A DNA stretch of 64,000 nucleotides, taken from positions 1-64,000 of the forward strand of contig CAJUMZ010000017.1 in NCBI GenBank assembly GCA_910587665.1, read 5' to 3'. Positions 52,811-61,297 of the stretch are shown piece by piece (within the stretch, counting starts at the first letter, position 1; each line of letters opens with the position of its first letter). The notes below the pieces were generated by a model that saw only the letters and a program-made list of their open reading frames with translations, did no database searches and had not been told where the DNA came from. The translations under genes and the position numbers were made by a program. Source of the stretch: an uncultured Muribaculum sp. Lineage in GTDB: Bacteria; Bacteroidota; Bacteroidia; Bacteroidales; Muribaculaceae.

Positions 52811-54008
52811 GTTTAAGACGATTTATATGGATTAGTATGCGGCTTATATAAGTCAGTATGCGTCGTATTATTTCAGGACTTCTCGCGATAACCCCGTCGT
52901 CGGCAAAGATGCCGTTGAAAAGATCACTTGCCACGACTCCGAGCGATGTCATGAGCATGGCGTTGGAAAAGTCGAGATCAACGTTGAGGCGGATGTAGGC
53001 CAATACGCCACCGATAATCATAATATATAGTGTCGTCAGTTGCACCACCCTCACAATAAGGTCACCGAGCGAGTCGGCTAATTTCAGGCTCAACAGCACG
53101 ACAAGGTAGCATGCCACAGCCGCCAAAAGCCAGTTTTCGAACGGAGTTAGCCTTCCGGTGAAATCGCCGTCAAGCATGGTCGCGGCAGCATATGCGTGAA
53201 TCATCACTCCGGGGGTGAAATTGTCAAGCGGTGTGGCATGGAGGTCGCCGGCATCTCTTACTTTTCCTACAATCACGATCTTGCCTTCTATAGACTCTTG
53301 GTTGCCAAGGATTTCTTCAGGGTAAATAATTTCAAATTCACGTGAGGAATATTGTAATGCCTCGTCTTTGCCTCCTCTCCTGCCGACAGCAGAGGCGATG
53401 TCGGGTGATGCCTTTGCCACAAGAGCGTAGGCAAGCGACGGTATGTCGTCACCGGATTCGGCTCGGAACACCGGCATAAAATCCCTTACGGTAAAACGCG
53501 CCTTTTCCTCTCCCTCGATATTTGCGGCGGCAAACGTAGTGCCTTGCTGTGCAAACCGGTCGTAATATGAGCTATGGACAATCGTGTATCTTTCAGAAGA
53601 AGTCTCGTCCGCGATCACAGGCATGACAAGATTGTCGCATGACGCTATCGCTTCGGCAAGAGGATCATCGGTGGTGTCGCGCGGCTCTGTGAAAGATATG
53701 TCCAAGCCCACGGCGGCAGGCATGCAGTAGTCTATGTCGTCAAGGGCTGCGGCTATTTCGCGGCGGTTACAGCCATCGACCGCCACCACTACTATAGAAG
53801 GGTGGAGGGATTTGACCGACCGGTCATTGGCGACAAGCATATAGAAGTCGCTGAAGCGGAAATCGGCGGCTTTTTCCATAGGGGAGAAGAACGATACCGA
53901 CATAATGTCGTAGACTGCGATCCATGATATGCCGAAAGCGAGTATTGTGACAACAATACCCCTTAGCCATAGAGGAGATGATATGACTTTGTGGCGAAAA
54001 CCTTTCAT
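52731..54008 (-). CDS. CHASE2-domain sensor protein lacking an output domain
   Basis: 425 residues. N-terminal membrane helix (about 15-35), extracytoplasmic CHASE2 domain (about 40-285: HPSIVVVAVDGCNRREIAAA, AAVGLDISFTEPRDTTDDPL, DNFTPGVMIHAYAAATMLDG are typical), then three membrane helices (about 290-375) and a basic cytoplasmic tail of only about 50 residues. Most CHASE2 proteins end in a kinase, cyclase or GGDEF domain; here there is none. It therefore probably signals through a partner, most likely a neighbour. Overlaps the transglutaminase-like gene by 4 nt. Confidence 0.88.
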   Translation of the reverse strand: MKGFRHKVISSPLWLRGIVVTILAFGISWIAVYDIMSVSFFSPMEKAADFRFSDFYMLVANDRSVKSLHPSIVVVAVDGCNRREIAAALDDIDYCMPAAVGLDISFTEPRDTTDDPLAEAIASCDNLVMPVIADETSSERYTIVHSSYYDRFAQQGTTFAAANIEGEEKARFTVRDFMPVFRAESGDDIPSLAYALVAKASPDIASAVGRRGGKDEALQYSSREFEIIYPEEILGNQESIEGKIVIVGKVRDAGDLHATPLDNFTPGVMIHAYAAATMLDGDFTGRLTPFENWLLAAVACYLVVLLSLKLADSLGDLIVRVVQLTTLYIMIIGGVLAYIRLNVDLDFSNAMLMTSLGVVASDLFNGIFADDGVIARSPEIIRRILTYISRILIHINRLKHEIYKKFSLNNLNRGSVNNDNSVTGA

Positions 54009-55492
54009 TCCGCGATTTTGATGACTTTAGGCTTTGAGCCGGTATATACGGCGGCGAGGACACCCGCTTTGCCGTGGAGGCATGTCGGGTCGCACACATA
54101 ATATTTATGTCCGTCGACAAGCACGTATGTGCCTTCGATCTCGGAGGAGAGACGCACGGCGGTGGCGAGGTGGCGCGGATAGTTGAGGTATACGGCGTCG
54201 AGACCGAGCAATGATTTCACCAGTTTTGCAAAGAAGATGGCGCGGTCCTCGCAGTCGTTGGCGCGATAGTAGAAGTTTTCATCGAAGAAAAATGGTTTCT
54301 CGTAGCCGAACTGGTCGCCGTCGGTCATATAATTGAAACCAAACTGCATGTAGTCAAGCAATGTGTTGACGGCGTCAACCTCGCTCATTCCCTCGATGAT
54401 TATTGACAGCGCACTGACGATGCTCTCCCTTATCGGGGTGCTCAGCTGCGACATCCCGTAAAGTTGCCAGTCAAGCAGGGGGTAGTCGTTCATAAACTCT
54501 ATGACGGAGGGATTGACTTTCACCTTTACAGGAGGCGCGCCTTTCCAGCCGGCCGACGTGTAAACCTTTTCTTTTTCTTTAACGGGGGTAAACTCCGGAA
54601 TGCGGTTCATCGTCATCCTTATAGGGGTGGCGTCTTTGAGGAAATCGACATCACACACGCTTAGCCGAGAGGCACTTTCTGAGTTTGCGCTGCCGACGTA
54701 GTAGTTTTTGCCACCGAGAGTGTAGAAGGACCGGTTATAGATATAGTGGCTCGGATGATACAGCATGCAGAGTTTCCCTCCACGGTCGGCGAGCTTTGCG
54801 TCATGTCCCGACTGGTTGAGGAGATATACTGTAAGGAATGCCTGTTTGTCGGCAGAGCCTGGATAAAGCGTGGCGGCAATGGTTTCGAGCAGCTTCATGT
54901 AGCCCCAGTCACATAGGTTCAGCTCTTCACGCAACCGCAGGCAGTCATTTAGAAGTGTTTCCGTGTCGTCATGTGCGCTCAACCGGCGCCATGCGGCGGC
55001 AAGAGTCTTCGATGAATGGTCGTTAAAGGAGAGAGCCGAGAGGTCAAACGTATTAATGCCGCACCGGGTGTTATAAAAAGTGAATGTGACGGGATAAGAC
55101 TTTTGCCTGTCGGGTAAAACTTTGGGTAGAGTCACGGGAATGTCGGGGATTGCCCGTTCGGGTGGTGTCACCACGTCGATGGGAATCTGCTGCGGCCGGG
55201 AAATTTTTACATTGTCAGCGTCGAGAGGCTTTACAGGTTCCGGGCGTTCCTGACGCTTCCGGGCCGGGGAAGAGTTGTAACTCTTCCAGCTGTTTTCCAT
55301 CATGTCGGCGAAATCGTCATTAAGCTTCTGACGGTATTTCTCAAATTCAGTCTGTTTCTGTTCACGCCACTTGTAGAACTCTTCCTTTTTCTGTTGCCGG
55401 AAACGCTCGAAATTGCCGGGGGAAGTCTGTGCCGACGCGCAGCATGTCGCTGTCATCAACAATATAAATGAGAAAAACGCTGTCTTTTTCAT
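54005..55492 (-). CDS. Secreted transglutaminase-like cysteine protein with coiled-coil N-terminus
   Basis: 495 residues. Signal peptide (about 1-21), a charged helical region (NFERFRQQKKEEFYKWREQK, about 27-70) that should form a coiled coil, a Pro-rich linker, a long unknown middle, and at the C-terminus a transglutaminase-like triad: Cys414 in YRANDCEDRAIFFAKL, His441 in YPRHLATAV and Asp468 in YVCDPTC. Either a cysteine peptidase or a transferase acting in the periplasm. First gene of the overlapping five-gene block 54005-49952; the gene before it ends 103 nt upstream. Confidence 0.8.
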   Translation of the reverse strand: MKKTAFFSFILLMTATCCASAQTSPGNFERFRQQKKEEFYKWREQKQTEFEKYRQKLNDDFADMMENSWKSYNSSPARKRQERPEPVKPLDADNVKISRPQQIPIDVVTPPERAIPDIPVTLPKVLPDRQKSYPVTFTFYNTRCGINTFDLSALSFNDHSSKTLAAAWRRLSAHDDTETLLNDCLRLREELNLCDWGYMKLLETIAATLYPGSADKQAFLTVYLLNQSGHDAKLADRGGKLCMLYHPSHYIYNRSFYTLGGKNYYVGSANSESASRLSVCDVDFLKDATPIRMTMNRIPEFTPVKEKEKVYTSAGWKGAPPVKVKVNPSVIEFMNDYPLLDWQLYGMSQLSTPIRESIVSALSIIIEGMSEVDAVNTLLDYMQFGFNYMTDGDQFGYEKPFFFDENFYYRANDCEDRAIFFAKLVKSLLGLDAVYLNYPRHLATAVRLSSEIEGTYVLVDGHKYYVCDPTCLHGKAGVLAAVYTGSKPKVIKIAE

Positions 55493-55595
55493 AAGCTTCT
55501 GTTTTGCCGATAAATCCCGTCACTCCGGCGTTGGCTACGATGAAGCCACTGCCGGATATGACGGGATATGATTATTTTTCAGTTGCGCGAAGCGG

Positions 55596-57227
55596 TTATT
55601 GCTGCGCGTTGTAGATCTCCTTGATTTCCTGCGGAGTCAGGACACGGGTGTCATAAATGCGCAGGTTGTCCATGGAGAAGTTGGAGCAAGTAAGGGTATA
55701 GGTATAGTTATCGCAGGTTCCGCCGATAACAAATCCATTCGGATAATCTGACTCTCCGGCATTTGAAGAGAGTTTCTCTGTTATGGTGCTGACTTTCTTG
55801 CCGTCGATATACAATATTGAATTCCATGAGTAGGAAACGGTTGAGTTGTAGTCGGATGTGATTACAATGTGATGCCATTTGGTATCGGAAATTCCGGAAT
55901 GTGTAAACCTATGTGTTGGAGAGTCATATTGGTAGTTATTCTCGTGAGTCGAACAGATAAACTTGAGGTATCCACCATCCATAGAGAGTACAAAGCGGTT
56001 TTTGTTGTCGGTACATGTTGAATGGAATATGAGACCATCGGCAAGATCTTTCGCCCAGAAGCTGATGGAGAATGCCTTGGAGTTGATAAGCGCGTAAGGT
56101 ATCTGATCGGCGCTTTCCTTGGATTTCGAGAATTTTACAGCTTGACCCGATACGCCGGTGACGAAAGCCGGATCGTTGATGCCGAAGCCGTCATAGATGC
56201 CGTTGAGGTCGTCAAAATTGTCGTTGAACTTGTAATATGCCGTCAGTCCGTTGGTCACGACGAGTGAACCGGGATTGTCATCGCCGCCTCCGGGTATATC
56301 TCCGCCGGTATTGTTGGCACTGACTACCACGGTCGATTCGGTAATGCCGTCGGTGAATACTACCGAAGAAAGGAATGACGCGTCGATGAGCGAGCGGTCA
56401 AGCGACATGATGACAATGCCGTTTCCACCGGGAGCCACGGTCCCTGTAGACGGGGTCACGGTGATGGCGGGATGAATGTCGCCGGTGACGCTCCATGTCA
56501 GTGATTTCTTGCCGATATTGCGGATGGTAAGAGTCTGGGAGGTCAGATCAGTGCCGAAGTTGATTGATTCGGGCTCGATAAGCATAGTGGATGATGCATT
56601 GACAGGGGCGCATGACACCGAAATGGGATATGAGTTGCCAAAAGCGTGGAGATTGACTACTACCGACATTGTCGAGGCAATGAAGTTACGGTCAACAGAG
56701 AATGTAACGCTTTGGGTGCGGTCGGGCATGATTGAGCCGCCGAGCTGAGAAGCGGAGAGCCATGAGTCGTTTTCGCCAAGGTCAAGTGACCATTCGGCGG
56801 TGGCGTTACCGTTGTTGGTGATAGTTATGTTGAGCTGAGTCTGCGTTGTTCCGAAATTCAGTGAAGAGGGGGTGATGGTTATTTCGGCCACGCCGGTTGT
56901 CTTGCGCATCTGAATGGATACATATGACTCTTCACCGGCGACTACCTCGACGGTTTTTGACTCCAGGTCGTACCCGTGCTTGCTGAACTGCAGGGTGTAG
57001 CTGCCCGGCTGAAGGTCTTCAAACTGGAATGAGCCGTCGGAAAAAGTGTTGACTATCGAGCCTGAAGGCGTCAGTTTTACCGACACGCCGGCAAGGGCTT
57101 CATTGGTGATATTGTCATATATGTTGCCATATATCGATCCGGTGCTATTCTCCGGATCTTCGCTACATGCAGTGAATGTGATAGCGGTAAAGACTGAAAT
57201 TAACAGTATTCTGAAAAACTTAGTCAT
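55596..57227 (-). CDS. Surface lipoprotein with carboxypeptidase-regulatory-like, BACON-like and LamG domains
   Basis: 543 residues. Lipobox FTAC (Cys21). Then a carboxypeptidase regulatory-like fold (GSIYGNIYDNITNEALAGVS, GSFQFEDLQPGSYTLQFSKH), two BACON/Ig-like modules (EITITPSSLNFGTTQTQLNI and MLIEPESINFGTDLTSQTLT), a Gly-Asp linker (GGDIPGGGDDNPGS) and a C-terminal LamG/concanavalin-type domain (TAYYKFNDNFDDLNGIYDGF, DNLRIYDTRVLTPQEI). The LamG part suggests glycan or protein binding at the cell surface. 33 nt after the LPP20-like gene. Confidence 0.85.
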   Translation of the reverse strand: MTKFFRILLISVFTAITFTACSEDPENSTGSIYGNIYDNITNEALAGVSVKLTPSGSIVNTFSDGSFQFEDLQPGSYTLQFSKHGYDLESKTVEVVAGEESYVSIQMRKTTGVAEITITPSSLNFGTTQTQLNITITNNGNATAEWSLDLGENDSWLSASQLGGSIMPDRTQSVTFSVDRNFIASTMSVVVNLHAFGNSYPISVSCAPVNASSTMLIEPESINFGTDLTSQTLTIRNIGKKSLTWSVTGDIHPAITVTPSTGTVAPGGNGIVIMSLDRSLIDASFLSSVVFTDGITESTVVVSANNTGGDIPGGGDDNPGSLVVTNGLTAYYKFNDNFDDLNGIYDGFGINDPAFVTGVSGQAVKFSKSKESADQIPYALINSKAFSISFWAKDLADGLIFHSTCTDNKNRFVLSMDGGYLKFICSTHENNYQYDSPTHRFTHSGISDTKWHHIVITSDYNSTVSYSWNSILYIDGKKVSTITEKLSSNAGESDYPNGFVIGGTCDNYTYTLTCSNFSMDNLRIYDTRVLTPQEIKEIYNAQQ

Positions 57228-57260
57228 AGATTGGGTTATTAAATGTAGTTTAGTATTGGA

Positions 57261-58136
57261 TTAAAAATTCATTGCGAGGCCTATGCCTGCGCCGTTTTCG
57301 TAGATTACCGGGGCGAGAGAATAGTTATAGCTGCGATTTTTGACGATGACCTTGCGGCGACCGGGGGCGACAGCTGCATCTATAAGGTTATAGACATATA
57401 TTGCCGCCGTTACGCCGATGGCTATGTTGCGCCCTGTCTCCCACTCCGATTTCTTGTTGCGGTAGAAGTCGAAATGCTGCGGCTTTTCGCGCATTTTCTT
57501 CGCATAGTCGGCGCGCTGATTCTCGCAGAGTATTATCGCGGCTGCACCGATGGCCGTGCCTCCGAGTATCAATCCTCCTTTCACGTAGCTGCCTTTAGTG
57601 AACTGGCCTACACCGGGAATGAGCGAATAGAACACCGGCGCGGCACCATAGGAGGTGGTGAGGCGTATGTCATCGTTGTAGCTGCCTTGACCGGGCTGCT
57701 TGTTGTCGTTGACGGTATAAAGCTCGGATACTACGTAACGACCGTGGTCCTGTTCCCAGTATTCGTCGATGGCGCGGCAGGTAAGGGTGATCTCTTTTCC
57801 GCGCTCTGTGCATTCCATCTGAAACTCCTGGCGGCTGACAGAGCTGCGGCTTCCGGCGATGCGTGACGCTTCCTTGTCAACCTTTATGGAACTGTTGATG
57901 ACGAGTCCGCGTTCATGCTCAAGCTTTGTGGTAAGATTTACCAGCGCTCTCTGGCGGGCTTCTTCCAGTGTTGAACCTGAGCCTTGCGCGGAGATGAATA
58001 TGTAGCCGGGGCTTTTGGGCGTGGGGAGTGACGATGTCATCCAACGGGGTTTCATCTTGTCGGATTTTTCTTTCGCCTCGATGACAGCCACGACGGTCAG
58101 CAGCATGACAAGGGTCAGCAGGATTTTGCGTATCAT
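57261..58136 (-). CDS. Envelope protein with LPP20-like and DUF5683-like parts
   Basis: 291 residues. Signal peptide (about 1-21). The first half (ISAQGSGSTLEEARQRALVN, LTTKLEHERGLVINSSIKV) fits the LPP20-type pattern of A-x3-A-L-x-N-L helices with alternating beta strands. The second half (APVFYSLIPGVGQFTKGSYV, KGGLILGGTAIGAAAIILC, NIAIGVTAAIYVYNLIDAAV) resembles DUF5683, with two to three membrane helices. Membrane-bound periplasmic protein, role unknown. Tight spacing to both neighbours (33 and 21 nt). Confidence 0.75.
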   Translation of the reverse strand: MIRKILLTLVMLLTVVAVIEAKEKSDKMKPRWMTSSLPTPKSPGYIFISAQGSGSTLEEARQRALVNLTTKLEHERGLVINSSIKVDKEASRIAGSRSSVSRQEFQMECTERGKEITLTCRAIDEYWEQDHGRYVVSELYTVNDNKQPGQGSYNDDIRLTTSYGAAPVFYSLIPGVGQFTKGSYVKGGLILGGTAIGAAAIILCENQRADYAKKMREKPQHFDFYRNKKSEWETGRNIAIGVTAAIYVYNLIDAAVAPGRRKVIVKNRSYNYSLAPVIYENGAGIGLAMNF

Positions 58137-58157
58137 AGCGTGAGTCGGTGCTTAGGA

Positions 58158-58790
58158 TTATTTATTCTCTTTCTGCATCTGACGGAAGCGTTCAAGCTCT
58201 TCGCGATAGGAATTGCGGAATTCCTGCTCATGGAACTCTACGTTGAGACGCTCGTCATCGGAAAGCGCAATCGCGCCCGATATTTTCTCAGCATTGTCTG
58301 ACGGAACGCTTATACATACGGCACACTCGTAAGTGCCGTCGGACATGCGGTAACGGTTGGAGCAGATTATACGGCAGTTTTCCACCATACGTTCAGCCAT
58401 AAAGCCGGCATCCTGACGGATATCAGCCTCGCTTGCCGCCTTGCCGTTTGCCTTGATTTTGCCTCGATAGCCTTTCATCACGTTAAGTACAAGCGACTCT
58501 ATCTGGTCGACAAGATTTGCCTTGGCGAACATCACCGCCTGCTGACGGGCGAAGTCACGATCCTCGTCGACAGCCGAGGCGTAGGCGCGCAATTCCGATG
58601 CGGGAGCGTTTAATGATTCCTCCTCGCACTCGTCAAGCTCTTCCTTTACCTTGGTCACTTGGCGCGTACCGGTATTGCCTTGCGAAGTATATTCGGGATA
58701 AGATGCCTTGGCGACTTTCTGAGAGCCGCAGGACAGTGTGGTGAGTGAGAATAGGAGTGCTAAAATCACTGTCAGAGTCAACTGTTTCAT
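58158..58790 (-). CDS. LPP20-like lipoprotein, one module
   Basis: 210 residues. Signal peptide with lipobox-like TTLSC (Cys21). Carries one copy of a module also found twice in the next gene upstream: ASELRAYASAVDEDRDFARQ, AVMFAKANLVDQIESLV, DGTYECAVCISVPSDNAEKI and the end motif SYREELERFRQMQKE. The A-x-x-F-A-R-Q-Q-A-V-x-F-A-K pattern resembles LPP20-type proteins. Its first 57 coding and 12 upstream nt are identical to those of the paralogue (69-bp direct repeat), showing recent duplication or gene conversion. Confidence 0.78.
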   Translation of the reverse strand: MKQLTLTVILALLFSLTTLSCGSQKVAKASYPEYTSQGNTGTRQVTKVKEELDECEEESLNAPASELRAYASAVDEDRDFARQQAVMFAKANLVDQIESLVLNVMKGYRGKIKANGKAASEADIRQDAGFMAERMVENCRIICSNRYRMSDGTYECAVCISVPSDNAEKISGAIALSDDERLNVEFHEQEFRNSYREELERFRQMQKENK

Positions 58791-58802
58791 TGCAAAAATC
58801 GG
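58734..58802 (-). repeat. 69-bp direct repeat, copy 1
   Basis: Identical over 69 bp to 59985-60053. It covers the first 57 coding bases (signal peptide) and the 12 bases before the ATG of each paralogue. Confidence 0.9.
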
Positions 58803-58847
58803 ATTAAATTATGTATTAACTGAAATATTTTTATTTATATGGTCATA

Positions 58848-60041
58848 TCACTTTGATCGTGTATTTAAGTCGGGATTATTTTCTTTCTCCCTTTTAGCTT
58901 TCTGCAATTGACGGAAGCGTTCAAGTTCCTCGCGATAAGAATGATGTGGATTCTCTTTTATGAAGCGTTCAAGTACTGCTATATTTGATTTGCCGGATTC
59001 CTGGAATTGGATGTCGGTTTTACGCTCATCACGATTATAAACAGGGAATTCATACTCACCTAATTTAATGTAATGCGTATTAAATTTATAAATAAAGAAC
59101 CCTTTAGCCGCAATCTCGGTAATTTCCGGTGGAATACTGATGCAGACATTGTACTCGTAAGTGCCGTTTGGTAAATATTCGCTGTAAAAATAGATTTCGC
59201 GGCTGTAACCGTCTGCTAACAGCCGAGCTTTAAATTGTGCGTCGGAATCTCTGATTTCACCATTGTTGTGTAACCGATATAATATTTCTTCCATAAGATT
59301 TGTCTTGGCAAACGATGTTGCTTGTTTGATGGCATAATCTAAGTCCTTATTTGTTGCCGTAGCACAAGCGCGAATATCTGACGGATGAGAGAACATGATT
59401 ACAGTATCGCATTTAACATGAGTTGCGTCTATGTCTACTTTGGTCTTGCCGTTGTTGGTATCGTTTTTAGCGATCGTGTTTTTAGTTTGTTGAGTTTTAG
59501 GTTTCTGACGGAATCGTTCAAGTTCTTCTTTATAAGCCTTGCGGAACTCCTCGTCCCAGAACTTTCTTTTGAAGGCAGATTCATTTACAATGGTCTCAAA
59601 AGTTTCCGAGGGAACGCTGATACATACATTGTACTCGTAAGCACCATTAGGCAAATTACGTGAATTATAACATATTATATTATAGTTCTTCTCCACCATC
59701 TCGGCTGCGCTCGACATAACGTGTTTATCCCTTGTTCCACAATGAATATAGACACTGTCTATTATCCTTCCAATAAGGTCCGTCTTGGCAAATAATATTG
59801 CCTGTCTACGAGCAGTAGTGGTGTTTGCGTTGGTAACTGTAGCGTAAGAGCGAATTTCTGACTCCGGAGAGTTGAACATGGCAATCTCACATTCATCAGG
59901 TTCTACTATTGTCATATTGCCGGTTTTAGCATCGGCTTTAACCCTGTTTTTCGGAACAAGTGTCTCTTCCTGTGAGCTGCATGGCAGTGTGGTGAGTGAG
60001 AATAGGAGTGCTAAAATCACTGTCAGAGTCAACTGTTTCAT
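58848..60041 (-). CDS. LPP20-like secreted protein, two tandem modules
   Basis: 397 residues. Same signal sequence as the neighbour, but the position of the lipobox reads TTLPCSSQ, with Pro before Cys, which is unfavourable for lipid attachment. Two modules: about 50-190 (SEIRSYATVTNANTTTARRQ, GAYEYNVCISVPSETFETIV, AYKEELERFRQ) and about 210-390 (SDIRACATATNKDLDYAIKQ, GTYEYNVCISIPPEITEIAA, SYREELERFRQLQKA). The module is about 130 residues. Head of the nine-gene envelope cluster, 57 nt before its paralogue. Confidence 0.78.
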   Translation of the reverse strand: MKQLTLTVILALLFSLTTLPCSSQEETLVPKNRVKADAKTGNMTIVEPDECEIAMFNSPESEIRSYATVTNANTTTARRQAILFAKTDLIGRIIDSVYIHCGTRDKHVMSSAAEMVEKNYNIICYNSRNLPNGAYEYNVCISVPSETFETIVNESAFKRKFWDEEFRKAYKEELERFRQKPKTQQTKNTIAKNDTNNGKTKVDIDATHVKCDTVIMFSHPSDIRACATATNKDLDYAIKQATSFAKTNLMEEILYRLHNNGEIRDSDAQFKARLLADGYSREIYFYSEYLPNGTYEYNVCISIPPEITEIAAKGFFIYKFNTHYIKLGEYEFPVYNRDERKTDIQFQESGKSNIAVLERFIKENPHHSYREELERFRQLQKAKREKENNPDLNTRSK

Positions 60042-60053
60042 TGCAAAAATCGG
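59985..60053 (-). repeat. 69-bp direct repeat, copy 2
   Basis: Identical to 58734-58802; see there. The two copies differ only outside this block, for example GGATTAAA against GGGTTAAG just upstream. Confidence 0.9.
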
Positions 60054-60080
60054 GTTAAGTGAGATGTATTGGTTTAGGTG

Positions 60081-60289
60081 TCTCTCGGCAAGAGATACTG
60101 GCTCACTCTAACCGGCTGCAAGTCAAGGAGTGTTAACTGAAGTTGCTAAACATAGTTATTTTGACCACATTGATTGCATTAAATTTTATATGCAATTTGT
60201 CCGGTTTATAAAAATATTGCAACGAAAATTGTATTTATCGGATAAATATTTATAAATTTGCTAAGTGATAATGCTCTCTTGCCGAGAGA
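60081..60289. repeat. Pair of identical inverted hairpins 180 bp apart
   Basis: TCTCTCGGCAAGAGA (60081-60095) and its exact reverse complement (60275-60289) are each also a hairpin (TCTCT...AGAGA, 5-nt loop) and both are followed by TAC. The region between is AT-rich, has no open frame and must hold the promoter of the envelope cluster; TATGTTTA (minus strand, one mismatch to the -7 box) is the best candidate. Confidence 0.55.
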
Positions 60290-60306
60290 TACTTATTTGT
60301 CCGAGG

Positions 60307-60741
60307 TCAGTATGCTACATGAATCCATGTGCCTCCGCGTTCCCAAATCAGCTCCTTATGGGGCAACGTCTTGAGTATTTTATACAGGCGTCGGTTGCCT
60401 TCGGTTGACCCAGTATTCAGGTCGGCGGCTCTTCCCGACAGGTGGTAAGATCTCGCTACGCCTCCCACCGCTTTATTCAATTTTTTACAACGATAGCCGC
60501 TATTGACATAGATCGGCGCACCAAGAAGTTCCCTGGCCGGGTCAAGCACAGTGTCGATAAGGCGTTGAATGTTTTCCACCGCCTCGGCGGTAGGGGTGTT
60601 GTCAATGCCAAGACGCCTGGCCGTCGCGCTGCGGGTAAGCTCGTTGACGGTGAAGTGACTTACTGCTTCTTTTGCTCTCAATGGTGTCGCTGCCTCGACT
60701 GTTGCCACAGTGGCGGCGACTACAAGATTAGTCGTTTTCAT
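60307..60741 (-). CDS. Peptidase M15 family (D-Ala-D-Ala carboxypeptidase-like)
   Basis: 144 residues from MKTTNLVVAATVATVEAATP, a weak signal-like start; an in-frame Met 42 nt earlier gives 158 residues. The M15A zinc site is present: SGYRCKKLNKAVGGVARSYH then LSGRAADLN (His and Asp ligands) and WERGGTWIHVAY (His). Earlier parts match the typical FTVNELTRSATARRLGID and ENIQRLIDTVLDPARELLG. Expected to trim peptidoglycan peptides. Similar short proteins occur in Bacteroidales prophages, but no other phage gene is seen here. Confidence 0.85.
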   Translation of the reverse strand: MKTTNLVVAATVATVEAATPLRAKEAVSHFTVNELTRSATARRLGIDNTPTAEAVENIQRLIDTVLDPARELLGAPIYVNSGYRCKKLNKAVGGVARSYHLSGRAADLNTGSTEGNRRLYKILKTLPHKELIWERGGTWIHVAY

Positions 60742-60816
60742 AATGTAGTAGATTAAGGGGTTATGGGTGCAAATATAGTGCATCCGTGATCTGAAACAAT
60801 GTACAAATGGGAAAAT

Positions 60817-61278
60817 TTATCGTGCAAGCATCTCCCCGGCGGTAAGACCGAGCAGCGGATGACGCCAGTCGGGGGCAATTTCCGCCATGGGTATAAGCAC
60901 GAAGTCGCGCAGATGCATGCGCGGATGGGGGAGGGTGAGGCGAGGGGTGTTGATTACGATTGAGTCCACGGCTATCAGGTCGATGTCGATTGTGCGGTCG
61001 ATGTAGTTGCCGGAGGAGTCGCGGTGGGCATCGGGCGAGATGCTTTCCTGGATAGAGAGCAGTTTTTCCAAAAGCGATTCGGGAGTAAGAGTGGTAGGGA
61101 ATGATATGCCGACGTTAAGAAACTTCGATTGTGACTCGTAGCCCCATGGGTCGCTCTCCACATACCCGGAGCAACGGAGCTGCCCGTCGGCTATATCAGC
61201 AATCAGGGCGACCGCCCGGCTGATGTTAGCCTTGCGGTCGCCCAGGTTGGAACCTATATTGATGTAAGCCATTGCCAT
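60817..61278 (-). CDS. folK: 2-amino-4-hydroxy-6-hydroxymethyldihydropteridine pyrophosphokinase
   Basis: 153 residues (or two fewer from MAYINIGSNLGDR). Transfers pyrophosphate from ATP to the pterin in folate synthesis. Seen: NIGSNLGDRKANISRAVALI, WGYESQSKFLNVGISF, DRTIDIDLIAVD and LPHPRMHLRDFVLIPMAEIA, all HPPK landmarks. 19 nt downstream of infB in the same orientation. Confidence 0.95.
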   Translation of the reverse strand: MAMAYINIGSNLGDRKANISRAVALIADIADGQLRCSGYVESDPWGYESQSKFLNVGISFPTTLTPESLLEKLLSIQESISPDAHRDSSGNYIDRTIDIDLIAVDSIVINTPRLTLPHPRMHLRDFVLIPMAEIAPDWRHPLLGLTAGEMLAR

Positions 61279-61297
61279 GGCCGTATCAGTCAGTGGA

